Positions 27,708 through 40,200 of a stretch of 64,000 bases of DNA are shown here, in pieces. Position numbers and translations under genes: made by a program. The notes beneath the pieces were generated by a model. That model was not told the DNA's origin. It saw only the letters and a list, made by a program, of their open reading frames with translations, and made no database searches. Position 1 is the stretch's first letter. Every line of letters begins with the position of its first letter. The stretch comes from JAJPKK01 sp963802745. GTDB taxonomy: Bacteria > Pseudomonadota > Alphaproteobacteria > Rhizobiales > Xanthobacteraceae. Location of the stretch: NCBI GenBank assembly GCA_963802745.1, contig CAWDKL010000011.1, positions 1 to 64,000 of the forward strand, written 5' to 3'.

Positions 27708-28388
27708 TCATGATTTCGGCACCTTCGGCAATTTCCAATTCATCTCTCTTGCGGCAATGACTGCCTCCACGCGATTGGACACTTCCAACGCTTTGAGAAT
27801 GGCGGTCACGTGATTCTTCACCGTCGGCTCTGCCAGATCGAGGACACGGCAAATCGCCTTGTTGGACATGCCCTCCATGATCAAGGCGAGTACATCGATC
27901 TGCCGCGCGGTCAGCCCGACATCCTCCGGCTTGGTGCCCGCCGGCAGGCAAGTCGCCTGTGTCTCGGCCGGCCGGGCCGCCGCTGGCTCATCGCGATTGA
28001 GGATCTCGGGTGGAATGTAGACTCCGCCGTCCAGGATCAGCCGCAGCGCATTAAGCATCACCTGGCGCTGGCCCGCTTTTGGAATGAAGCCCATCACGCC
28101 GAGGTCGAGCGCCCGCACAACACTCGCTCGGTCGTGCTGCGCCGACATGACCACGACAGGCAGGGCCTTGTAATGCTCGCTCAGTTTCTCAAGCAGGCCA
28201 AATCCGTCGCAGTCCGGCAAGTTGAGGTCGAGCACGATCAAATCAAGGTCCGCGTTCGCCTCGATAATGCGCGTTGCTTCGCCGCCGCCGGCCGCCTCCA
28301 AGATCGTCAGGTCTTTTTCCAGCTCCTGGAAGACGCCCCGCAAAGCCTCGCAAATCAGCACATGATCATCGACCACCAGTATTTTCAC
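27708..28388 (-). CDS. NarL/FixJ-type response regulator
   Basis: A 226-residue regulator with receiver domain (VKILVVDDHVLICEALRGVF, phosphoacceptor Asp54 in LIVLDLNLPDCDG, conserved Lys in GFIPKAG) and a LuxR-type HTH at the C-terminus (LTARQIDVLALIMEGMSNKA, then LAEPTVKNHVTAILKAL). I chose GTG 28388 because the receiver starts there; the open frame extends upstream but with no family residues. It is convergent to the HisKA-REC gene and is the natural output protein of the kinases to its left. Confidence 0.85.
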   Translation of the reverse strand: MKILVVDDHVLICEALRGVFQELEKDLTILEAAGGGEATRIIEANADLDLIVLDLNLPDCDGFGLLEKLSEHYKALPVVVMSAQHDRASVVRALDLGVMGFIPKAGQRQVMLNALRLILDGGVYIPPEILNRDEPAAARPAETQATCLPAGTKPEDVGLTARQIDVLALIMEGMSNKAICRVLDLAEPTVKNHVTAILKALEVSNRVEAVIAAREMNWKLPKVPKS

Positions 28389-28861
28389 GTCTGCGATCCC
28401 CTTCGTGAGCGCCGCAAAGGTACCACATGTCTGCGACCCAAGCACCCTGATCGCCCACCGCGGGCTCTTGCGGCCGTTCTCTGAGTACGAGAGAAGGCCG
28501 TACAAGGCGAAGACCGCTTTCATCATGCCGGGGTTGGCATGCATTGCGGATCGCGGCGCGACACGATCACCTTTCCTCCAAGCTCGGGAGAATCGGCCTC
28601 GGCAAGACTTAAGTACCAATACCGAGGATTGCGGATACACTGGTCCATTATGCAGGAAACCGCCAATTACAGCCATTTCTCGATGCCCGGGCTGAGCAGC
28701 AGATGAAGGGGCCAGTACTTCGGACGGATTTTCGCGCCCCAATGCTGCAGGCAAATTCCCCACGTCGGATGATGGAGACACCGCCATGGCCGCGATGCCA
28801 TCGGGGCTCCATCGCTGATTTGGTCGGTTGGGCCGCAACGCCGGCCCCGAGGGGACATGCC
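28389..28861. other. Divergent intergenic region
   Basis: About 470 bp between the response regulator and the serine-hydrolase-like gene, transcribed away from each other. Promoters for both are expected; I see no gene, RNA or clear operator. Confidence 0.4.
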
Positions 28862-30142
28862 ATGACGCACATTACGGCTCCTACGCCAGTTCAGCTGTCG
28901 AAACTGGTGGCACCATATCTTGCGGCCGCCCCTTCGGGGCTTGGCTTGGTGATCGGATACGCGAGCCCCTCTCTCCCGGAAAACGGCGGTCTCTTCTTTG
29001 CGGGGCGACCTCGTAACCAGTTTGACGTTGCGATCCCGCTCGACGCCACGACGCCATTTGCAATCGCCGGCATTACCAAGACGTTCACCGCCACACTTTA
29101 CGCGCTGCTGATCCGCGCCTTCGATCCGGGCCTGAAGATCGGCGACTACGCCGCGCCGGTGGGGCCAATGCCCATCAATCCGGCGCTGGCCGAGATTGCG
29201 CTGGACCAACTGGTAAATTACACGTCGGGCTTGCCAGCGGACCATGGTCACAGCAGGATCGCGAAGCCGCCGTATAAGGCATACCCTTATTCTGTGCCCG
29301 CAATGCTAAGCTATCTCGCCGCCTCACCGCCGCCGCTATCGTCGCCGGGCGTCTACCCCACCTATTCCGATCTCGCATTCGCGCTCATGTCAGTCCTCAT
29401 TGCTTCGGAAGGGCGGACCTCCAATCCCAAGATAGGCGCATTCCTGCGCAAGGTTCGTGAGTATGTTTTCGAACCGCTCGGCCTGCAGGCGCAATTCTTC
29501 ACGGAGATGTCGCTGGCAACTCTGCCGCTTGGTTACACCTGCTGGTACGATACCTCTCTCGCGCCGACCTATGCGGCAACGTCACCGGGCTCGTCCTGGT
29601 TTCCGGCCTACTTGGGGGCGGGTGGCGTTGTCGCCACGCCAAACGACATGTTCCAGTGGCTGCTGTTTAATATGGGTATCGTGCGTAGTCGCTTCCTAAG
29701 TCCCCTGCTGCCGGTGCTCCATGCGCCATCAACGACAGTGAGATCTCAGTCGTCGCAATTTGGGCTAGGCTGGTTCATTACGGCGGCGCAACGAGACCAC
29801 GCGGCTTCGATCTGGCAAGATGGCGAACTCAGCGGTTTCAGCAGCTACATGGCTTTTCTCCCCAGCTTGGACCCAGGCTGGGACGCCTCGCAGGCCGGAG
29901 TGTTCGTGCTTGTCAATGCCGAGGGTATCACCGACGTGGATGGGGTCGAGTTGGCGTCCGCACTTGCCAACGATACTCTGCTCATCATGCAAGGAGAAAC
30001 GCCGCTCCCCGACAAGTCATCCTATCCAAGTTCGGCGCGCATCGCCCCGCGCTGCGCAGCGGCATCCCTGGCCAGTCCGATTTGGTCTCGCAGTACCGGC
30101 GACGTCGAAGGAGGGCAAGGCATTCTGGCCTCTCGAGGATAA
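28862..30142 (+). CDS. Class C beta-lactamase-fold protein with Gly in place of the catalytic Ser
   Basis: ATG 28862 follows GAGGGG at 7 bases. The 426-residue product has the serine beta-lactamase/esterase fold: PFAIAGITKTFTATLYALLI around residue 70, LDQLVNYTSGLP near 115, the Tyr motif YSD at 168-170, and GFSSYMAFLPS late. The SxxK motif reads Gly70-Ile-Thr-Lys73, so the nucleophilic Ser is replaced by Gly (GGC, one base from AGC). Lys73 is kept. It is probably not a hydrolase, unless the change is a sequencing error. There is no signal peptide. The C-terminal 40 residues look unnatural, so the end may also be altered. Confidence 0.75.
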   Translation: MTHITAPTPVQLSKLVAPYLAAAPSGLGLVIGYASPSLPENGGLFFAGRPRNQFDVAIPLDATTPFAIAGITKTFTATLYALLIRAFDPGLKIGDYAAPVGPMPINPALAEIALDQLVNYTSGLPADHGHSRIAKPPYKAYPYSVPAMLSYLAASPPPLSSPGVYPTYSDLAFALMSVLIASEGRTSNPKIGAFLRKVREYVFEPLGLQAQFFTEMSLATLPLGYTCWYDTSLAPTYAATSPGSSWFPAYLGAGGVVATPNDMFQWLLFNMGIVRSRFLSPLLPVLHAPSTTVRSQSSQFGLGWFITAAQRDHAASIWQDGELSGFSSYMAFLPSLDPGWDASQAGVFVLVNAEGITDVDGVELASALANDTLLIMQGETPLPDKSSYPSSARIAPRCAAASLASPIWSRSTGDVEGGQGILASRG

Positions 30143-30492
30143 GACCCTTGCGGGATATTTCCCGATCTACGGCCGCGGGAGGAACGACCTCCGTGCGATC
30201 TCGACTTCAAGGTTTGGATCGATTCCAAGGCCGCAATCCATCGTAAGGAAATCGGCCGAGCGGCGGAGGGGCTTGCGCCATCCGCCGCGCCAAGGGTCCG
30301 TAGCGGTGCGGCGGCATGAGGTCACCGAGCGGCCCAATTTTCGTTTAACAAGTTCTCGCGACTTTCACCGAACTTGTAAATGTCCATCGAATGGTTTGAT
30401 GGATTTGAAAGGCATCAATTTCCCCGCTTGGCGGCGATATCTGCCGGCAGGGCCACGCCCCGGCCGTCCAGGCAACGCCGAGCCATAGCGTC
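30143..30492. other. Convergent intergenic gap
   Basis: About 350 bp between the ends of two convergent genes. No hairpin with a T-run, RNA or gene is visible; a mixed-frame remnant of coding DNA is possible. Confidence 0.4.
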
Positions 30493-31098
30493 CTACACCT
30501 CTTCGCTCAGATCGCAGATTGCTAAGCGGAACTGCCATCCCTCGAAGCTCATCAGCATGCGCCCCAACTCGTCCCACGATACCTCGTGACCGTCGATAAC
30601 GAGCAGAGGAACGCGGCCCTCCTCAGACCCATCCCATTCGATGCGACCCCGTACCGTTCGATCGGCAATCTGCGTGCCGCGCTCACTGCTTGCGAGATGT
30701 TTAACGGAGAGACTTCGGCGCATCCGCTCGAGCAGGCGGCCGAGAAGCGATAATGGTTCGTCGTCCGGTTTCCCCAGGATCTGGAACCGATATCCTCCCG
30801 GCTCGCCGGAGATAAGTTCGAAGGCCTCGAGTGCCACCATAGATCCGAGCAGCCGCATTCGGAAATGGAACGCGTGTCTTTCCCCTGCGCAATCTGTCAA
30901 CTCAACCGGATCAAGCCGGACATTTTCGAAGTGCTTCAGACCCAGAGCGCGGGCCACTTCGGCATTGAAGCAGCGGGTGCAAAGCTCCCGGTAACCTTGC
31001 TCAAGCGAGCCGAAATTCACGACATCATAGACCGGTAACTTAGTACCGCACGCCTGGCAGCAAACCATGCTGCCGCTCTGCTTACCTTCGTATCTCAT
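30493..31098 (-). CDS. Hypothetical protein with N-terminal zinc ribbon
   Basis: A 201-residue protein. Residues 13-45 hold two CxxC pairs (CCQACGTK, then LCTRCFN), which should bind one zinc. The rest is an alpha/beta domain (FHFRMRLLGSMVALEAFELI; VPLLVIDGHEVSWDELGRML; GWQFRLAICD) ending in a segment seen in DUF7686/DUF7713-like proteins, as far as I recall. Function unknown. Same direction as, and downstream of, the megasynthase gene (158 bp gap), but a functional link is not evident. Confidence 0.65.
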   Translation of the reverse strand: MRYEGKQSGSMVCCQACGTKLPVYDVVNFGSLEQGYRELCTRCFNAEVARALGLKHFENVRLDPVELTDCAGERHAFHFRMRLLGSMVALEAFELISGEPGGYRFQILGKPDDEPLSLLGRLLERMRRSLSVKHLASSERGTQIADRTVRGRIEWDGSEEGRVPLLVIDGHEVSWDELGRMLMSFEGWQFRLAICDLSEEV

Positions 31099-31255
31099 GT
31101 GATCTCCAGCGCCGAGTTGCGGTTATCAGCCCGGCGCACGGCGATGCGCGCGGCACCCGATGGACGCTCCTTTGGGCTGCTGCCATCGCCTTTCCGCTGT
31201 AGATCGGCACGTCCATGTAGCGGTCCCGACCTGGACGCCGAAGCGCGGCTTCGCC

Positions 31256-34200
31256 TTATCCGGGCGCCATATCCGCGCATGGCTTTGGCAGGTACCCGGT
31301 GTCTTGCCACCATGATATAGAGCGGGAGAACAAAGCCTCATCGACGCTGGCCGACGACAGACCGCCAGCCCCCATCACCGCCGCAACCGCATCGTTGCGG
31401 AACACCGGCCGCCGGCCGGGCGTCAGCAATTCCGGCGCCGTCATACCTCCGGCATCGGGCAGCGGATCCAAAAAAATCGAGGCCAGCGCGCCGATCGCGT
31501 TCGCCTCCCCGCGTTGCAGGCGGGCGCGCAGCCGCACGCGCCAGACGTCGTAGGGCAGCCGTTCGAACCGATAGCCGTAACGGTGCAGCCAGCGGGTGAT
31601 GTCGCGCAGCGTCACGACGTGTCCGCAGACGGGATGGAATACCACGCGATCCGGGATTCCGGCCGCGGCGACCGCGACGATTGCGCGGGCGACCAGATCA
31701 ACCGGGGTAAGCGGGAGCCCCAGATCGATGTCCGGAACCGCAGAAAGCTCGATGCAGCCTTTGATCGTGGCCGGAATCAGATCGTGCGTCGGCCACACTC
31801 CGGTGCGTAAGTCGCCGGAGATCGTTCCGGGCCGGTATACCGTCGCCGCCAGCCCACGGGCGCGGGCCGCTAGCACCAGTTGCTCCGCCACCCATTTGCT
31901 GGCCGCATAACCGGTCAGCGGCTCGCCGGTCAGCGGCGCAATCGTGTCTTCGTCGATGGTCCGCCCGTCAAACAGCGCGACCTGGTCGAACACCGAGGTC
32001 GTCGAGATATGGTGAAACGTCTTGGCCCGGCCGGAGCAGGCGAACCGCAGCAGGTTGGCCGTTGCCACCACATTGGCGTGCCGCAGATGCCGATATGGCA
32101 GGGTGAAGGCGACCTGAGCCGCACAATGGTAGATTTGCCCGACATCGTCAGCCAGGCCGGCGTGCGAGGATTCGTCAAGGCCGAGCCGGTCCAGCTCAAG
32201 ATCGCCCAAGTGGACGATGAGGCGGTCCTCCCACTCCGGCCTCCATGCGCGATCGGCGATCAGCCGGTCACGGATGCGATTCCGCACCATGAGGGCGGCG
32301 TCGCCGCGGGCCAGGCAATGGACCCGCGCCGGTGTTTCTACCAGTAATTGTGCAAGCAGCTGTCCACCAAGAAAGCCGGTTGCACCGGTCAGCAATATAT
32401 CTCCGGTTACCGGCTTCAACCCTGGGCTTGGCGGACGAACATCATCGGGCAGGATGGCATCGCGCAGCAATGGTTTGCGCCATGCCGCCGTACGCATCGG
32501 CCATGCCGCACCGGCGCGGGCCGCATCGATCGCTGCCGCCAGGTCGGCAATCGTACTCGCCTCAGCCAGGATCCGGACCGGGAGCGACACCCCGAATGTT
32601 TGTGCGATCCGCACGAACATTTCGGCCGCTGCCAGTGAGTGCCCGTTCAAGTCGAAAAACCGATCCTGGATGCCGATCCCGGGAAGCTCCAGCAGATCGC
32701 TCCAGATCAGGAGCAACCGCCGCTCGGTGTCATTGCGCGGGGGCGCCGCATTCTGCCGTTCGGCGTCCAGCGCGTGCGGCGGTGGCAGCGCCTTAACGTC
32801 GATTTTCCCGGTCGGCCCAAGCGGCAGGGCGTGAAGGAAGACGATGTGGTGGGGTACCATGTAGGCTGGCAGCCGGGATGCGAGCCAGCCACGCAGCGAC
32901 TCGGCCCCGATTGGCGCGTCGGAGGCGACCACATAGGCCACGAGACCGGGCCCGCCCGGCAGATCGTCACGCCGCATCGCCACGGCGTCCGATACCCCTG
33001 CCATTTCCCGGATATGGCATTCAATTTCCACGAGCTCGATCCGGTGGCCGTGGAGTTTGACCTGGGTGTCGCGCCGGCTCAGGAAGAATATCCGGCCATT
33101 GCGGCGGCGCACCAGATCGCCGGTGCGATAGAATCGCCGATATTGACCCGGGGCTGTGGCGACCAGCGGGAACCGCTCCGCGGTCAGCGCGGCGTCGCCG
33201 ACGTAGCCGTCCGCGAGGCCGATGCCGCTGAGGAACAGCTCTCCGGTCATGCCATCCGGCACCGGAACCAGGCGGTCGTCGAGGATCGCGAGATCCAGAT
33301 TGGCGAGCGGCTCGCCGATCGGCAGGCTGGGGTCGTCACGGCAGGCATCGAGCAGAGATCGGTTGACAGCTTGGGCCGTCGCCCAGACGGTCGCTTCGGT
33401 CGGACCATAGAGGTTCCATAGCGCACCGACCCGCTCCAGAATACGAGCGGCAAGCGCCGGACCCAGCGCTTCCCCGCCGCAAAGCGCGCGCAGATGCGGC
33501 GCACCGGTCCAGCCGGACTCGACCAGCATGGTCCATGTCGCCGGTGTCGCTTGCATGACGGTGGCGCCGGTGGCGGCGAGCGCTTGCGCCAAACCATACC
33601 CGTCACGCACAGTGTCCCGGCTCGCCAGAGCGACGCGGGCGCCGACGGTCAGCGGCAGGAACAATTCCAGGGCTGCGATATCGAAGGCCGGTGTCGTGAC
33701 CGCCAGCAAAATATCCGATGCGCCGAAGCCCAATCGGTCCCGCGCGGTGGCGATCAGGTTGGCCAGGGCCGGCTGGCCTACCGCGACCCCCTTCGGCCGG
33801 CCGGTCGATCCCGACGTAAAAATCACATAGGCCAGGGGGCCCGGCATCGGTGTCGACGCCGGCACAGCGGCCGGCGGGATGTCGTCGAGGGGAAGCGCTG
33901 TGACCGGACCGCCGGCAAGATCGCCGGCTCTTTGGGTCACGACCAATGTCGCCCCCGATGCCAAGAGCTTTTCAAGCCGATGCGCAAGGGGATGTTCCGG
34001 ATCGAGCGGGACGTAGGCCGCGCCCACCCAGTGCACGGCGAGCAGGGCGGCGACCAAGTCTGGGGTGCGATCCAGGCAAACCGCCACCGGTCGTTCCGGG
34101 CAGGCCCCCATCGCGGTCAGCCGCGCCGCGATCGCTCCGACCCGCGCGATGAGCGCCCGGTAGGTCAGCGCAGCTGAACCGGACTCGATCGCGATCGCAT

Positions 34201-37200
34201 CGGGGGTACGGGTCGCCTGTTCCACGATGGCCGCGATCACCGGACGCAGCCCGCCGGCGTGCCCCGGGCTGGCCGGCCCGCCAAACGCGGCGGCCTGCTC
34301 AAAGCGCTCGACCAGGGGCAATTCGGCCAGACATGGGGAAGGCAGGGCCGCAGCTGCGTGCAGCAACGGCGCCAGCACCTCCAGGACATCGTCGCCGGTC
34401 CACCACGACCGCAAATTTATACCGTTCATCCATTCGACGCCGACCCCGCGAGAATGTGCGGCAACGTCGATGACAGGCACGATCGGGCCGTCCAGCAGCG
34501 ATACCAAGCCAGCCACGATTCCGCCATCATTCGGCCGGCGCAGGATCAGGCAGGCATCGACTGCGCCATCTTCCTGCGCGGACCCGGTCGGTGCCTCAAG
34601 CATCCCGACCAGCGTCGCGAAAGACCGATTGGCAGAAAGATCGATCTTGCGCTGCATCAGGCCCGACCGATTGAGACCGAGGAGTGGGCTGGCATCGCTG
34701 AGCATCGCGATCTGAAGGGTCTCGGCCGGCAATTCCGGCGCGTTGCGAAAGCGCCAAAGGGCGACGAGGACCGCCGCCGCCAACACGGTGGCCGGCGCCG
34801 TGCCGAGGCGATCGGCGATGCCGCACAGCGCCCGGAAGGCCGATCCCCGGATATCCGTCCTCGTGCAGGCTCGCGCTTCTGGCGCAGCGCCTGCCGGGCC
34901 GGCTGCCGCAAACGGTGTCCCGTCCTGCCGCCATGCCGTGCGACACCACTCGACCGCCACCCGGTCGGGTTCGAACGGCCGGATCGCGATGGGCGGCAGG
35001 CCAGCCACGCCGGCATCGTTCGCCTGCCACTCCTGCCTGACGCGCTCGGCAATCGCCGTGCCCTGGAAGATGCCCCGGCAGCGCCACGCCGGCGGTGGAA
35101 TACGTCCCGCGGCGATCAGGTCGCCGACGATCCGGCGGCAGATGGCTTCCGGGCTCGGCAGGCGCGCGTACCAGTCGGGCGCGGCTCGCCCCAGCACGGC
35201 CCGCGCCACGGTGTTGTTGACGCGGAAGCCGGTGTAGCGGGGCAGTAGCGGCGCGACGGCCCGGAGCAGCCCCAAAAACGCAAATAGGCCGCTGTCGGGT
35301 GCCGCCTCAATGCGATCCAGCCATGCGGCGTAAGAGACCAGCTCGATCCGATAGCCGAGGCGAACCAGGATCTGCCGGAGCGCCGCCATGTGGAGGGGTT
35401 CGCGGTTCAAGAGATGGAACGTGCCGCCGATCGCCTCCGCCGTTTGGCCAAGCGCGATGATGGCTTCAGCCACGCAATCGGTCGGCAACAGGTTGACCAG
35501 GACGTCGATATCCGGCAGGCAGCCGATCTGGACGGCGGCGGCGATGAGGCGGGGAACGATGAAGCGCCAGGGTGTCGGGCCGGCATCTGTCGCGGCGGTG
35601 AGAAAATCCACCCGATAAATCGAAACCGATAAACCCCGCCGCCGTGCCGCGTCGCACAGCAGCTCGGCGACGCATTTGGTCTGGCTGTAAGCATTTTCGA
35701 AACGGTCCGCATACGCGCCGGGCCTGGTGCCTTCCAGTGCGATCGAAGACCCTTCCGGCAAACCGCCGGGAAATATGCCGAGCGTCGAGACCATATGCAC
35801 CGGTTTGAGCCGGTGCATGGCGGCAAAGCGAAGCACCTCGTGGGTGCCGGTGATGTTAACCGGCGATAGTGCTTGATACGGCGCCAGCCAGTTGACCCGA
35901 GCGGCGGCGTGGTACACGGCGTTGACCCGTGCCGCGAGCGATGCGAAGGCCGCAGGCTCGAGGCCGAACTGCGGCTGCGTCAGATCGCCTTCCACGATTG
36001 CGATCCGCCGGCCGGCCTGCGCCAGGCATGACACAGTCCCGATGGCGGCCATCACCCGCTCCCGCGCCGCGGCGCCCTGGCCCGGGCGAACCAGGCACAG
36101 CAATTCCGCTTCGGTGTGGGCAAGCAGATTGGCCAGCAGCCGCCCGCCGAGAAAGCCGGTAGCCCCGGTCAGCAGGATGCAGGACGGCGCCGCCCACGAT
36201 GCTGCGGCCGCAAGCGGCGGCATGATATCGTCGTCGAGACGGGCATCGCGGAGCATCTCAGCCGCGGTGGCGAGACCGCGGTCATCGGCTGGCCGACCCG
36301 TGGACTCCCGCTCGATCAATCGGGCGAGGTCGTCCACAGTGGCTGCGGTGGACACTTCTGCCGGGGATAAAGTGCGGCCGGTCCGGTTCCTCAGCCCGGC
36401 AAGCAGCTCCATGAACTGGATGGAATCCAAACCCAGTTCCGCGAGCGGGCGATCGGCCGCCTGCTCGGTCGGCCAGGCGCCGAGGACACGGGCGATTTCG
36501 CGGCGGACCAGGTCCTGGGGCGCCAGGTTCTCTCGCGGCGACGAGGCTGGTGCAACCGCCGTGTCTACAAGTAGCGGGGGTTGCGGATACGCGGTGTCGA
36601 CCCAGTGGCGCTGGGGTTCGAAAGGATAGGTCGGCAGGCTGACGCGGCGGTATCCCCGACTGGCCTCGCGGGCCGCAAGGTCGATTGCGGCGCCGGTGGC
36701 GTACAGCGCCGCCGCGGCCTCGGCCAATGCGCGGTCATCCGCCACGCCGGGACGCAGCGAGGCCGCCGCGGCCGGCGCCGGCGCGCCGTCCGGCCAGCAG
36801 CCGAGCGCCAGCGGCGCCAGCACCGCACGCGGGCCAAGTTCCAGCAGGGCATCGATCCCAAACCCGGCCAGCGTCGCCACCCCGGCGGCAAACCGCACCG
36901 GCTCGCGCGCGTGCCGGCGCCAATAGGCGGCGTCCGGCCATGTCCCCTCCGCAAACGCCGCTCCGGTCAGGTTCGACACCAATGCCAGCTGCACCGGCTG
37001 CGGCCTGATCTCCGCCGCCACCGCCTCCAGCGCCGCCAGCACCGGATCCATCAGCGCCGAATGGAACGCGTGGCTGACCCGCAGGCGCTGCCCGTGCACC
37101 CCCGCCGCCGCCAGCTGCGCCAGCAGCCCGTCCACCAGCGGAGCCGGGCCGCTCACCACCCGGTGCGTGCCATTCTCCGCCGCCAGGCTTAGCCCGGGCC

Positions 37201-40200
37201 CCGCGGTCCCGGCGTTGCACCGCGCCAGTGCCGCTGCAACCTCTTCGGCCGGCGCAAACACCGACGCCATCGCCCCGCCGGGCGGCAACGCCGCCATCAG
37301 CGCGCCGCGCCGTGCCACCAGCCGCGCCCCCGCCTCCAGCTCCAGCACCCCCGCCGCGTGCGCCGCCGCATATTCCCCCACGCTGTGGCCCAGCACCGCT
37401 TCGGCCTCCAGCCCGAGGCTGCACCATAGCGCCCACAGGGCGCATTGCAGCGCATACAATCCCGGCTGAGCATAGGCCGTGTCATCCAGCAGCGCCGCCG
37501 GCGCAGTGCCCGCTTCGGCGAACATCACCGCCGCCAGCGGCTGCGCGTGGGTGCCCAGCCGATCCACGGCCGCACAGCAGCGCTCCACCACCGTGCGGAA
37601 CACCGGCTCCGTCGCATAAAGCCCGCGCGCCATTCCCGCGAACTGGCTGCCCTGTCCGCCGAACAGCACCGCGACTCGCGCCCGCCCGCGCCGATGGCCG
37701 GTGTGCAGGCCGGCATGCGCGTCCCCCGCCTGCAGCGCTCCCAGCGCGGCGGCAAGCTCTTCGCGGGTCGCCGCCACCACCGCCGCACGATGCGGGAAAT
37801 GGCTGCGCCCCGCCGCCGCCGTGGCGCAGATCGCACCGAGCGAGACGTCAGGCGCGGCGGCGAGCCACGCGCGGTAGCGCCCGGCCAGTTCCGTCAGCGC
37901 CCCGGCCGATTTGGCGGACACCACCAGCACCTCGGTGCGGGGCACCAAATCGGGAGCGGCGGACGCGGGAGCCGGCGGTTCCACGTAGCCCTCCAGCACC
38001 ACATGCGCGTTGGTGCCGGTGAACCCGAAGCTGCTCACCCCAGCGATCCGTCGCCCCGCCGGCCAAGGGCGCCGCCGGCGCACCACCGCCACCGCCAGAT
38101 CCTGCCAGGGAATATGCGGATTGGGGTCGCCAAAGTGCACCTGGGCGGGCAACGCCCCGGCCTGCAGCGCCAGCACCACCTTGATCAGCCCGGCGATCCC
38201 GGCCGCAGCCTCCAAGTGGCCGATATTGGCCTTCACCGACCCCAGCAACAGCGGACAATCCGGCCGGCGATCGGCACAAAGCACGCGCGCTGCGGCCTGG
38301 ACCTCGATCGGATCGCCCAGCGCAGTCCCGGTGCCGTGTGCTTCCAGATACGCCACCTCGGCCGGTTGCACGCCGGCCTGCGCCAGCGCCGCCGCGATCA
38401 ACCGTTCCTGCGCCGCCGCGTTCGGCACCGTCAGCCCGCCCGAAGCGCCATCCTGGTTCACCGCGCTGCCGCGGATCACCGCGAGGATCCGCGCGCCGTC
38501 GCGTTCGGCGTCGGAGAGCCGCCGCAGCACCACGACCCCAACACCCTCGCCGCGCCCATATCCGTCCGCCGCAGCGTCGAACGTCTTGCACCGGCCGTCC
38601 GCCGACAGCATCCGCGCACGGCACATCATGACCATCGGTTCGGGTGACAGGATGATGTTCACCCCACCCGCCAGCGCGGCATCGCACTCCCCGGAGCGCA
38701 GCGCCTGGCACGCTTGATGCACCGCGACCAGTGAAGAGCTGCACGCCGTATCGACCGCCACGGCTGGCCCTTCCAACCCCAGCGCGTAGCTCAGCCGGCC
38801 CGCCGCGGCGCTATGCGCCGTGCCGAGTCCCGCATAGGCGTCGATCGCCTCAGGACCGCGCGCGCGCAGCAAATCCAGGTAATCATTGCCGGTGATGCCG
38901 AGGAACACGCCGGTGGCACTTCCGGCGAGGCGCTCGGGAGCCATCCCGGCGTCCTCCAGCGCGGTCCAGGTGGTCTCCAGGAGCAGCCGCTGCTGCGGAT
39001 CCATCGACGCGGCCTCACGCGGGCTGATCCCGAAAAAGCCGGCGTCGAACCGGTCGATCCGATCCAGAAAGCTGCCGCAACGCGTATAAATCTTGCCGGC
39101 GATCTCCGGGTTCGGATCATACCATGCGTCGATGTCGAACCGGTCGCCTGGCACCTCGGTTACGGCATCGCGGCCCTCGGACAGCAGCCGCCAGAACGCC
39201 GCGGCATCCGCGGCCCCCGGCATGCGAGCGGCGAGCCCCACCACAGCGACCGGCGCGTCCGGCGACGTCCGGGACACGGCTGGAGCGGGCATCGATGGGG
39301 CGGCAAGGCCGAGACGGCATTCGATCAAGCGGGCCAAGGCGTCGATCGTCGGCTGATCGAACAACACGGTCGCCGGCAGCGGCGGATCGAGCTGTAACTC
39401 GGCATTCAGCCGCTCGCCAAGCTGCACCGCCTTCAGCGAGTCGAGCCCGAGTTCGGCAAAGCCGGTCCGCTCGCCGGGCGGCTCCGCCAGATCGAGCGCC
39501 GCACCGATCCGCTCCGCCAGAAGCCGTCGCAGCAGCGTGCCCCGCTGCGACGGCGGACGCGCCAGCAGCTGCGCAACGGCGGGATTTGGCCGCGCGTCCG
39601 TGCTGACCTGGGCCGGCTTCGCGCTCCAGGCCGCCACCACCGGCAACTGGTCGGCAAGGAACATCTGCCGCGTCTTCAGCCGCTGCAACTTCCCGCTCGT
39701 GGTGCGCGGCAACCCTGCCGGCCGCACCAGCACGATCGCATGCGGATCGACGTCGTGCGCCGCCACCACGGCCTGTCGGATCGCCGGAAACAGCGATGCG
39801 GCATCGAGGTTTCGCACCGCGTTGCGCGCCAAGCTGTGGACGATGACGAGCGCCTCCGTCCCGTCGATCTCCACCCCGCAGGCAATTGTCGCGTCGAACC
39901 CCAGTTCCGGTGCCGCAGTGGCCACTGTCGCTTCGATATCTTGGGCGTAGTGGTTCCTGCCGCGGATGATGATCGTTTCCTTGAGCCGTCCCGTCACATA
40001 GAGTTCGCCGTCAACGAGAGCGCCGAGGTCACCGGTCCGCAGGAACGGACCAGCCGGAGGGAGCCACGCCGCGAAGGCCTCGGCCGTCTCCGCCGGCCGG
40101 TTCCAGTAGCCACGAGATACCGTCGGCCCCGCCACCCAGACTTCTCCCACCGCCCCGGGTGGAAGCTCGCGACCGGATTCGTGGTTGACGATGCGGACGT

